From: Ruminococcus sp.
GTDB taxonomy: Bacteria; Bacillota; Clostridia; Oscillospirales; Ruminococcaceae
DNA length: 59,249 nucleotides
Direction: 5' to 3'
Assembly (NCBI GenBank): GCA_017543335.1
Contig: JAFYGE010000059.1
Coordinates: 1 to 59,249, forward strand
The position numbers were made by a program, and so were the translations under genes. The notes beneath the pieces are model-generated. The model worked only from the letters and a program-made list of their open reading frames with translations. It did not search any database and had not been told where the DNA came from. Position 1 is the stretch's first letter. The number at the start of each line of letters is the position of its first letter. Shown in pieces: positions 17,045 through 23,977 of this stretch.

Positions 17045-18934
17045 ATGAAACCTATATATGATTCATGGAACCTTGCGTATAAATCTATATTCGGAGCTTT
17101 AAGACAGTTCAGGACCTGCCGTTTCACTATAAGGCTTTCAAAGGATATACATCCTGATTTTGCTCCTGTCCTTGTGTTGTTCAGAACGGGATTCAAGGAA
17201 AGATTCATAAATATGAATATAGTTTCCGAAGAAGAGGACTGCATAGCTTATTCCGCTGAGTATACTGCACGATACAGTGATGTGCATTACTACTATTTTT
17301 CCTATACACAGGGCGGTATAAGACATTATATCAAAAAAGTGAATGTACACGAAGCCGCTGTTGACCACGGTGACCTGTTCCAGCTTACTGTTTATAAAGA
17401 GGACTATGAAACTCCGGATTTCCTTAAAGGCGGAGTTATGTACCAGATATTTCCGGATAGATTCTGCAATAGCGGAAAGCCTAAAGAGAATATCCCGTAT
17501 GGACGTGTTATCCGTGAAAACTGGGGAGAAACTCCGTGGTATCGTCCTGATGAACGTGGTCACGTATGGAACAATGACTATTTCGGCGGAGATTTTGCCG
17601 GTATACAGTCAAAGCTCGGCTATCTCCATGACCTCGGAGTTACCTGCATATACCTGAACCCGATATTTGAATCCCATGAAAATCACAGATATAATACTGC
17701 CGATTACATGAAAGCTGACCCGTTGCTCGGTACTAATGAAGATTTTGAAAAGCTCTGCAAGGAAGCTAAAAAGTACGGTATATCGGTGATACTGGACGGT
17801 GTGTTCTCTCATACCGGTGCGGACAGCGTTTACTTCAATAAGTTCGGACGCTATCCGGATGTCGGTGCATATCAGTCAAAAGACAGTAAGTATTACGATT
17901 GGTATTCCTTCATCAATTATCCTAATGTGTACGAAGCATGGTGGGGAATCGATACACTGCCGAATGTCTGTGAAAATAATGAGGAGTATACAGAGTTTAT
18001 TTGCGGAGATGAGGGAGTGCTCCGTTACTGGATGAAGAAAGGTGCAGCCGGATTCCGTCTTGATGTTGCCGACGAACTCCCCGACCGTTTTCTTGATAAT
18101 CTGCATAAATGTGTAAAAGGCTATGATAAGAACAAAATAGTCATCGGAGAGGTCTGGGAGGACGCTTCAAATAAAGAGAGCTACGGCATCAAAAGACGCT
18201 ATCTGCTCGGTGACCAGCTCGATTCTGTAATGAACTATCCGTTCCGTGAAGCTATAATCAACTTCGTCAAGGGCGGAGATACAAGAGCTTTTATCTACTC
18301 GATAATGACTATAGTTGAGAACTATCCAAAGCCTACTATAGACGTACTTATGAACTTTGTCTCTACTCACGACATCGAAAGAGCTATAAACCGTCTTGGC
18401 GGAGAAAGCTGCGAGGGCAAGAGCAAGGACTGGATGGCAGAAAGATACCTCACCGACTATGAGTACGACCTCGGTAAAAAAAGACTTAAAGCTGCTATGG
18501 CACTCCAGTTCTTCCTTCCGGGTGTTCCGAGTATATATTACGGTGATGAAGCCGGACTTCAGGGCTATAAAGACCCGTTCAACCGCAGATGCTACCCTTG
18601 GGGTCACGAGGATAAGGAACTTATTGAATATGTTTCCGAGCTTAGCCGTGTAAGAAAGTCCATACCTAACCTCAAAGACGGCAGAATTTATTTCGTCATG
18701 AACGATAATGAGCTGACCAACGGACGTGTTACTGCGTTCACACGTCAGGGTCAAAAGACTGACTATATATTCTTCGTGAACAGAAGTGCTGATGTCGTGG
18801 CTATTGACAGGATAAGCGTACACCTCTACCTCTTCGAGGACTTCGAGCCTTTCTATGGCAAATTTGAAAACGATACCGTTACTGTGGAACCTTATGGGTA
18901 TACTATTATAAAAGCAAGATTTGCTGGGTATTAA
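17045..18934 (+). CDS. GH13 alpha-amylase family enzyme (neopullulanase/cyclomaltodextrinase-like)
   Basis: This 629-residue cytoplasmic enzyme (no signal peptide) has an N-terminal beta domain of about 120 residues, as in CBM34-type GH13 proteins. The catalytic barrel begins GGVMYQIFPDRFCNSG. Conserved regions are all present: DGVFSHTG (region I), GFRLDVADE with nucleophile Asp340, IGEVWED with acid/base Glu369, and VSTHDIERA with Asp443. PGVPSIYYGDEAGLQG follows. Such enzymes cleave maltodextrins, cyclodextrins or pullulan; the exact specificity cannot be read here. AAGGAG lies upstream of the ATG. It probably supplies or trims substrates for the upstream phosphorylase. Confidence 0.92.
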   Translation: MKPIYDSWNLAYKSIFGALRQFRTCRFTIRLSKDIHPDFAPVLVLFRTGFKERFINMNIVSEEEDCIAYSAEYTARYSDVHYYYFSYTQGGIRHYIKKVNVHEAAVDHGDLFQLTVYKEDYETPDFLKGGVMYQIFPDRFCNSGKPKENIPYGRVIRENWGETPWYRPDERGHVWNNDYFGGDFAGIQSKLGYLHDLGVTCIYLNPIFESHENHRYNTADYMKADPLLGTNEDFEKLCKEAKKYGISVILDGVFSHTGADSVYFNKFGRYPDVGAYQSKDSKYYDWYSFINYPNVYEAWWGIDTLPNVCENNEEYTEFICGDEGVLRYWMKKGAAGFRLDVADELPDRFLDNLHKCVKGYDKNKIVIGEVWEDASNKESYGIKRRYLLGDQLDSVMNYPFREAIINFVKGGDTRAFIYSIMTIVENYPKPTIDVLMNFVSTHDIERAINRLGGESCEGKSKDWMAERYLTDYEYDLGKKRLKAAMALQFFLPGVPSIYYGDEAGLQGYKDPFNRRCYPWGHEDKELIEYVSELSRVRKSIPNLKDGRIYFVMNDNELTNGRVTAFTRQGQKTDYIFFVNRSADVVAIDRISVHLYLFEDFEPFYGKFENDTVTVEPYGYTIIKARFAGY

Positions 18935-18971
18935 ATTTTTTAGAGCAATATTGCAAGAGTAAAAGACGAAT

Positions 18972-19015
18972 AAAAAAATGGGAACTGCTTTAATACGGCA
19001 GTTCCCATTTTTATT
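18972..19015. terminator. Bidirectional terminator
   Basis: A perfect 15-bp stem from AAAAATGGGAACTGC to its complement, with a 9-base loop, is flanked by an A-run and a T-run. It lies between convergent genes. Confidence 0.9.
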
Positions 19016-19021
19016 TATTTA

Positions 19022-20167
19022 TTATTTTGCGATTTCGAGGTATTTGTTATTGCTGTCCCACTTATAGATACCGGTATCGACCAGAGACTGCAAGTTATCC
19101 TTATCTACAGCATAAGGAGCGAGCAGATATGACTGGATATACTTAACACCATTATTATAAGAAGAAGTGTCATATTTTACATTTACATGGAGATTTTCGA
19201 GGAGACTTACGCTTGGAGTCTCATTTGAGAGAATAAGCTTACATATTTCAAGTGTGACTTTAGCCTCATCGTTAACATTTTTGAAAACGGTCATATCCTG
19301 AGAGCCGTCGACAATATTTTTAAGGTTTTCTACATCGCCGTCCTGACCGACTATTAAAGGATGATTTGAGCCGGAATAATTGGACTGTACAGCTTCTGTA
19401 ACACCAAGAGCGGTAGAGTCATTAGCACAAATTACAGCATCGAGTGTTTTACCGTCGGAATAATTATCAGCCAGAACCTGTTTCATATTGTTACGGGCAT
19501 TGTCTGTTGACCATTCTTCAGTTGCTACCTGTTCAAAGGTATTTTTACCGGAAACGATATTTAATTTTCCGGAATTTATGTAAGATGACAAGTAGTCATA
19601 AGCACCATTAAAGAAGAAGCGAGCGTTATTATCTAACTCATCACCGCCGACGAATTCTATATTATATGTATTATCTGTTTCGTTAAACTTCAATTTTTCT
19701 TCGATATATTGACCCTGAATCGTACCAACCATATAGTTATCGAAAGAAACATAGTAAGTAACAGCGTCTGTATTCATGATAAGACGGTCATATGCAACTA
19801 CCGGAATACCAGCTTCTTTAGCATTATTCAGAGTATGGCTGAGATTATCCTTATCAACCGCAGCTATAAGAAGGAGCTGTACTCCCTCATCTATCATTGA
19901 CTGAACGTCTTCGATCTGTTTATCCTTATCATTGTCGGCATATTTTAGGTCGACCTTACATCCTACAGCCTCAAACTGTTCTTTCAGAAAAGCTCCGTCA
20001 CGATTCCAGCGTTCGAGATTCTGAGCTGGGAGAGCTATACCAACAGTTCTTCCACGACCATAAAACTCCTTATCCTGCTCGTTGGTGCTGCTGCTTGATT
20101 TACTTGAACATGAGACCATAGAAGCAGTCATTGTTAACGCAATTAAAAAAGTGCCTAATCTTTTCAT
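19022..20167 (-). CDS. Sugar-binding lipoprotein (ChvE/XylF-like periplasmic-binding protein)
   Basis: This 381-residue lipoprotein has a signal sequence with a lipobox ending MVSC near residue 19. The mature part is a Peripla_BP_4 sugar-binding fold: VGIALPAQNLERWNRDG, IDEGVQLLLIAAVDKD, IPVVAYDRLI, VICANDSTALGVTEA and IVGQDGDVENLKNI. This layout is that of multiple-sugar/xylose-type solute-binding proteins of ABC importers. ATG 20167 is chosen because AGGAGG lies 8 bases upstream; an upstream in-frame ATG at 20191 has none. No permease or ATPase gene is adjacent, so it either works with a transporter encoded elsewhere or acts as a sensor partner. Confidence 0.9.
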   Translation of the reverse strand: MKRLGTFLIALTMTASMVSCSSKSSSSTNEQDKEFYGRGRTVGIALPAQNLERWNRDGAFLKEQFEAVGCKVDLKYADNDKDKQIEDVQSMIDEGVQLLLIAAVDKDNLSHTLNNAKEAGIPVVAYDRLIMNTDAVTYYVSFDNYMVGTIQGQYIEEKLKFNETDNTYNIEFVGGDELDNNARFFFNGAYDYLSSYINSGKLNIVSGKNTFEQVATEEWSTDNARNNMKQVLADNYSDGKTLDAVICANDSTALGVTEAVQSNYSGSNHPLIVGQDGDVENLKNIVDGSQDMTVFKNVNDEAKVTLEICKLILSNETPSVSLLENLHVNVKYDTSSYNNGVKYIQSYLLAPYAVDKDNLQSLVDTGIYKWDSNNKYLEIAK

Positions 20168-20213
20168 TTTGCATTCCTCCTGAATTATCATATTTTAAAT
20201 TCCCTGTAAGATA

Positions 20214-20242
20214 ATTGTACACAGTAATAGTTTTTATGTCAA
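20214..20242 (-). promoter_or_regulatory. Promoter of the sugar-binding protein gene
   Basis: On the minus strand, TTGACA, a 17-base spacer and TACAAT lie about 47 bases upstream of the start. Confidence 0.75.
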
Positions 20243-20657
20243 TATATTTCACACTTTTTTGTTAATGATATATAAATTTTTCTGTGGGAAATAGGCGTAT
20301 TTTACATTAAGTTTATATATCAAAAAATTTTCAGATAATGCGAAAAAAGACTCTTTTATATAGTTTGTCTATTATTCAAAACATATTGTATTAAATAATA
20401 AAAAATATATTGCCTGTTAAATCGAGACTTTTAACCGCCTGTATTTATCTGAACACGGATATAAATGCGGATGATATTGCTAAAAACTTGACAAAATAGA
20501 AAATCTTAATAATATAATTCAAAAAACACATATCTGGTTCAATGGACTGTATTAAGAATGTTTACAAAAAATTCATAAAATAGGTGTCCAAATATCAGTC
20601 CATTATACGTTATAATAAGTAAAATGGGAAAATTTTAAAGAAAGGAGCTGAAAATAC
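20243..20657 (+). promoter_or_regulatory. Regulatory region of the first ECF sigma operon
   Basis: No gene is visible here. An inverted repeat AATGGACTG (20541-20549) / CAGTCCATT (20596-20604) flanks the sequence TGTTTACAAA at 20559-20568. TATAAT lies at 20611-20616 without a clear -35 box. The TGTTTACAA...TTCAT pattern recurs upstream of the second sigma operon (from 23447), so it may be a sigma-specific promoter element. Confidence 0.45.
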
Positions 20658-21179
20658 ATGGAAATCTGCATAGACTCACCGGCTGAAAAGTTGGAAGAAG
20701 TCACATTTGAAGAGATATATCTTAAAAATCGTAAGCTGATGATGTACACTGCTATGAAGATACTTAACAATCATGCGGATGCAGAGGACTGTGTGTCAGA
20801 GGCTTTCTTGAGAGTTGCAAAAATATTCAAAAAAATTTCTCATTTAGAGTGTCCAAAAATGACCTCTTTGCTCGTTATAATAGTCAGAAACGCAGCACTG
20901 GATAAGTACAGAGAGAATAAAAGAATATCACTTTCCGAAACTCCTGACGAGGATGCAGGTAAGGTGAGTATAGACAGTTATTCCTTTGATTCAGTTGTCT
21001 GTGCGATAAAGCAGCTCAAAGATGAGTACAGGGACATCCTTATGTTGAGATTCGTATATGGCTATTCTATTAACGAGATAACCCATTTGCTTGCAATTTC
21101 GTCAGAAAATGCATACAAACGTATCCAGCGAGCTAAAAATGCTCTCGAAAAAGTACTTGAAAAGGAGGGAAGCTTATGA
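20658..21179 (+). CDS. ECF-type RNA polymerase sigma factor (first copy)
   Basis: This 173-residue sigma-70 family protein has region 2 at about 20-90 (YLKNRKLMMYTAMKIL, DAEDCVSEAFLRVAK) and region 4 at about 110-170. Region 4 shows IKQLKDEYRDILMLRFVYGYSINEI and a helix-turn-helix at SSENAYKRIQRAKNAL. No region 3 is present, as expected for group 4 sigma factors. AAGGAG lies upstream of the ATG. Its stop codon overlaps the next start (ATGA at 21176-21179), so the following anti-sigma-like ORF is translationally coupled. Its natural role is probably to redirect RNA polymerase to extracellular or cellulosome genes (inference). Confidence 0.9.
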   Translation: MEICIDSPAEKLEEVTFEEIYLKNRKLMMYTAMKILNNHADAEDCVSEAFLRVAKIFKKISHLECPKMTSLLVIIVRNAALDKYRENKRISLSETPDEDAGKVSIDSYSFDSVVCAIKQLKDEYRDILMLRFVYGYSINEITHLLAISSENAYKRIQRAKNALEKVLEKEGSL

Positions 21180-23332
21180 ACAAGGACGATATTCTAAGCA
21201 GAGCTCTTGAAGAAGTTTTCAACGAGTCCTGCGAGGAACTGACCGGTCTTGAAGTCCCGGATCATGAGTTTTCCGAAGATTTTGAGGAAAAAATGGAAAA
21301 GCTCATAGAGGAACTCAGCGAACCGGAAGAAAAAAAGCGTAAAGGTATAGTGTGGAAGATCGTGACCGCAGTTGTTGCTGTTGCAGCAATGTTGTGCTTG
21401 TGGACAGGGATCAGAAGCAATACCAGACTTATTCAGAAGGACGATCAGCCGAATAATATAATCACGGATGTAAATGTACCAGTCACAGAGCATCATGGGA
21501 CTGCCGTAACGACAAATATCACCGAAGGAACAACGGTATATACGACCGCTGCGGAAACTCCTACAAGCGGAACAGCAGATGCTGCTATAGTCAGCAATCG
21601 TACTGTTTCATCATCTGGTAAAGCATCAGCAAATACCAGATCCACATCTACATTGTTAAAAAAGCCGGTTATAACAACTATCAGAACGAAAACAAATGAT
21701 AATCAAATTATAACCACTGCGGTCGCATCCCCTGCGACCGAACATGAAAGGAGTATTATTATGAAAAAAGTTGCTGCATTTTTATCTGCTCTTGTTGCAT
21801 CGTCATCATTGACTATGCCAGCAGGCAATGCGGAATATATTATCAACAGAAACAGTTACTACGATCCTCAATGGGACATTATATGTAAAATAGACAATGG
21901 TGAATTAGACCCCGATGTAACAAGAGACGGAAAATTTGATCTTGATGATTGCCGTGCTATAAATTATTATTATGAAAAAAATTATGGTGATTCTAAAAAA
22001 GATTTCAGACAAAGCAGCGGAGTATTCAGGATCACACCTGAAACAGAAGCATATATCGCTAAAAATTTCGATATTGACGGAAACGGTAAGATCACTGATA
22101 CAGAAGAAGTCGCACTTTTCGCCTTTTTCATGGAACACAACGAACTGAAAAAAGAGTATTTTGAACCGTCCTATTATGATCCGAATTATGTTGAGGGAAC
22201 AGAAACATATGAATGGTACTTTACTAAGGCATTCAAGGAAGAAACAAACAGACTTTTTAGTGCATATCCATTATTTGAGAAAATGGTCGATAATGGTGAA
22301 ATTGTAATTGACGTTAATAATGACGGCAAATTTGACATTTATGATTTCTTTATAATCAACGCATACATTCATTTGCCAAGTTATAGTAATACTTTTGATT
22401 CGGATGAAACAGATGATTCCGAAATAGTTGAAAGTTATATCGATTATTCACAGCATTACTTCCATCATCCGGAAGAATTAGGCTTCAGCGAAAATGAGAT
22501 CAACGTTTGCAGAGCACTTAGCAGCAACAGATATTTCGGAAATACAGACGGAGCTCTTTATTTACCGGTAGCTTTGCATTATTACATCGGATATTATCTT
22601 GTTTATCACTGCGAAATATTGCCTGAATATTATAACGATTCATTCTATGCTGATTTTCTGCCGAATGCCGATGTATCAAGATTCTATACAGGCGTTGACC
22701 TTAAAGATATTGTAGATAGTGCTAATGAAGAAATTGATAGCTCTGGTGATATGAGACTGAATGTCAAAACATTTGAAGACGTTTTCTATAACTATTATGT
22801 CAAGGCTGAAAACGGCACTGCTGCACTCCCTGACCTCAATAGGGACGGCAGTATGGATAGAACAGATTATGATTTGATGAATGAATTTGAGAAAGATAAA
22901 TGGCAGAAAAAAACAGCATCAGAAAGCAGTATTCCTGCTGATATATGGAATCACATAAATAATGACTGCGATTTCAGCGGAAACGGTAAAAGCGGAGATA
23001 TTTATGATATGTATATAGCTAAGATATACATTCTTTTGAATTTGCAGACAGACCTCCCGAAGCAGGAAACAGCTTCCGGCAGTATGACTTTCAAAGAACA
23101 GTTCGCTATGCTCAGCAATATGGACATAAAGCGTTCCGGAGATGCTTCCTGTGACGGTCAGCTCAGAATGAACGACGCTGTTACTATCCTCTGTCATTAC
23201 AGCAATCCGGACGATTTCCAGCTCTCACCAAAGGCAGAATTCAACGCTGACATCAATAATACCGGTGACGGTATAACTCCTATGGACGCACTGAAAGTTC
23301 AGAGAATGCTTATAGGTGTTGAAACAAACTGA
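21176..23332 (+). CDS. Anti-sigma-like membrane protein fused in frame to a dockerin/EF-hand protein (first copy)
   Basis: The frame is open for 718 residues. Residues 1-57 are acidic and cytoplasmic (EDFEEKMEKLIEELSEPEEKK), like Firmicute anti-sigma heads. A membrane helix follows at about 58-79, then a Thr/Ser-rich linker at 80-195. At residue 196 comes a second Met, preceded by the codons HERSII that also read as AAAGGAG, and then a typical signal peptide ending AGNA. Beyond it are five EF-hand-like calcium loops near residues 246, 299, 378, 552 and 598 (for example DVNNDGKFDIYD). A type I dockerin pair closes the protein at about 655-718 (GDASCDGQLRMNDAV, ADINNTGDGITPMDAL). The gene overlaps the sigma stop by 4 bases. 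It could be made as one membrane-anchored dockerin protein, as two products, or both. Confidence 0.8.
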   Translation: MNKDDILSRALEEVFNESCEELTGLEVPDHEFSEDFEEKMEKLIEELSEPEEKKRKGIVWKIVTAVVAVAAMLCLWTGIRSNTRLIQKDDQPNNIITDVNVPVTEHHGTAVTTNITEGTTVYTTAAETPTSGTADAAIVSNRTVSSSGKASANTRSTSTLLKKPVITTIRTKTNDNQIITTAVASPATEHERSIIMKKVAAFLSALVASSSLTMPAGNAEYIINRNSYYDPQWDIICKIDNGELDPDVTRDGKFDLDDCRAINYYYEKNYGDSKKDFRQSSGVFRITPETEAYIAKNFDIDGNGKITDTEEVALFAFFMEHNELKKEYFEPSYYDPNYVEGTETYEWYFTKAFKEETNRLFSAYPLFEKMVDNGEIVIDVNNDGKFDIYDFFIINAYIHLPSYSNTFDSDETDDSEIVESYIDYSQHYFHHPEELGFSENEINVCRALSSNRYFGNTDGALYLPVALHYYIGYYLVYHCEILPEYYNDSFYADFLPNADVSRFYTGVDLKDIVDSANEEIDSSGDMRLNVKTFEDVFYNYYVKAENGTAALPDLNRDGSMDRTDYDLMNEFEKDKWQKKTASESSIPADIWNHINNDCDFSGNGKSGDIYDMYIAKIYILLNLQTDLPKQETASGSMTFKEQFAMLSNMDIKRSGDASCDGQLRMNDAVTILCHYSNPDDFQLSPKAEFNADINNTGDGITPMDALKVQRMLIGVETN
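21720..21753 (+). promoter_or_regulatory. Hairpin and internal Shine-Dalgarno inside the first fusion ORF
   Basis: A perfect 8-bp hairpin CGGTCGCA-tcccc-TGCGACCG (21720-21740) is followed by AAAGGAG at 21747-21753. That is exactly 7 bases before the in-frame ATG at 21761. There is no T-run, so it is not a terminator; it may shape translation or mRNA processing. Confidence 0.6.
21761..23332 (+). CDS. Putative independently translated secreted dockerin protein (internal start, first copy)
   Basis: This would be a 523-residue product from an internal ATG in the same frame as the longer ORF. The signal peptide (MKKVAAFLSALVASSSLTM, cleavage likely after AGNA near residue 24), an ideal Shine-Dalgarno and the hairpin just before it all fit a genuine gene start. 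The mature protein is acidic and Tyr/Asp-rich, with multiple EF-hand loops and a C-terminal dockerin that should dock to a cohesin. No catalytic domain is recognisable in its middle (about residues 200-370). Whether it is made separately cannot be settled from sequence alone. Confidence 0.55.
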   Translation: MKKVAAFLSALVASSSLTMPAGNAEYIINRNSYYDPQWDIICKIDNGELDPDVTRDGKFDLDDCRAINYYYEKNYGDSKKDFRQSSGVFRITPETEAYIAKNFDIDGNGKITDTEEVALFAFFMEHNELKKEYFEPSYYDPNYVEGTETYEWYFTKAFKEETNRLFSAYPLFEKMVDNGEIVIDVNNDGKFDIYDFFIINAYIHLPSYSNTFDSDETDDSEIVESYIDYSQHYFHHPEELGFSENEINVCRALSSNRYFGNTDGALYLPVALHYYIGYYLVYHCEILPEYYNDSFYADFLPNADVSRFYTGVDLKDIVDSANEEIDSSGDMRLNVKTFEDVFYNYYVKAENGTAALPDLNRDGSMDRTDYDLMNEFEKDKWQKKTASESSIPADIWNHINNDCDFSGNGKSGDIYDMYIAKIYILLNLQTDLPKQETASGSMTFKEQFAMLSNMDIKRSGDASCDGQLRMNDAVTILCHYSNPDDFQLSPKAEFNADINNTGDGITPMDALKVQRMLIGVETN

Positions 23333-23360
23333 CGATAGTTCGACCTACTCCTTATATACA

Positions 23361-23395
23361 ACAAAGCCGTCTTTAAATGGACGGCTTTTGTTGTA
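23361..23395 (+). terminator. terminator of the first sigma operon
   Basis: AAAGCCGTC-tttaaatg-GACGGCTTT is followed by TGTTGTAT. It abuts the -35 box of a possible promoter for the next operon. Confidence 0.8.
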
Positions 23396-23419
23396 TGATC
23401 TGCTGAAATATGGTATAAT
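23391..23419 (+). promoter_or_regulatory. Candidate promoter of the second sigma operon
   Basis: TTGTAT, a 17-base spacer and TATAAT. A second element, TGTTTACAA followed by a T-run and TTCAT from 23447, matches a motif upstream of the first sigma gene. Confidence 0.6.
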
Positions 23420-23513
23420 TATATAGAAGATATTTTGTTCATAATTTGTTTACAATTTTTCATGCACATCAGGGCATCCTCGAACGTCAATCATTATGAA
23501 GGGAGGTTAATAC

Positions 23514-23963
23514 GTGTCAGTCGATATAAAAGAACAGTACGATAAAATTTTCCGGTATTGCTTTTTCAAAGTTCGTGACCATGTGCTTGCTGAAGACATA
23601 ACCCAGGAAACCTTTCTCCGTTTTCTTGAACGACAGCAGGTCTGCGATATTGAAAAGGAACTGCACTATCTGTACACGATAGCCGGCAATCTGTGTGCAG
23701 ATCATTTTCGGAAAAAAGCTGTAGATGAACTGACCGATGACATTCCCGATGAAACCGACCATGAGGAGGATATACTTACCAATGTTGCTCTGAGTAGTGC
23801 TATGCAGAAACTATCAGATGAGGACAGAGAACTTGTAGTTCTAAGATATGTGAATGAAGTTCCGGTAGGTGTCTTGAGTAAAATGTACGGTATTTCAAGG
23901 TTCACAATGAGCCGAAAGCTGAGAAAAATACTGTCTCAGCTGAAAAATGAATTCAATGGATAG
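23514..23963 (+). CDS. ECF-type RNA polymerase sigma factor (second copy)
   Basis: This 149-residue group 4 sigma factor starts at GTG, 7 bases after GGGAGG. Region 2 shows YDKIFRYCFFKVRDHVLAEDITQETFLRFLE and HYLYTIAGNLCADHFRKK. Region 4 shows MQKLSDEDRELVVLRYVNEVPVGVLSKMYGISRFTMSRKLRKIL with its helix-turn-helix. It is a divergent paralogue of the sigma factor at 20658-21179. The fusion ORF begins 14 bases after the stop, so the pair is certainly co-transcribed. Confidence 0.92.
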   Translation: MSVDIKEQYDKIFRYCFFKVRDHVLAEDITQETFLRFLERQQVCDIEKELHYLYTIAGNLCADHFRKKAVDELTDDIPDETDHEEDILTNVALSSAMQKLSDEDRELVVLRYVNEVPVGVLSKMYGISRFTMSRKLRKILSQLKNEFNG

Positions 23964-23977
23964 GAGGGAGAACAGTG

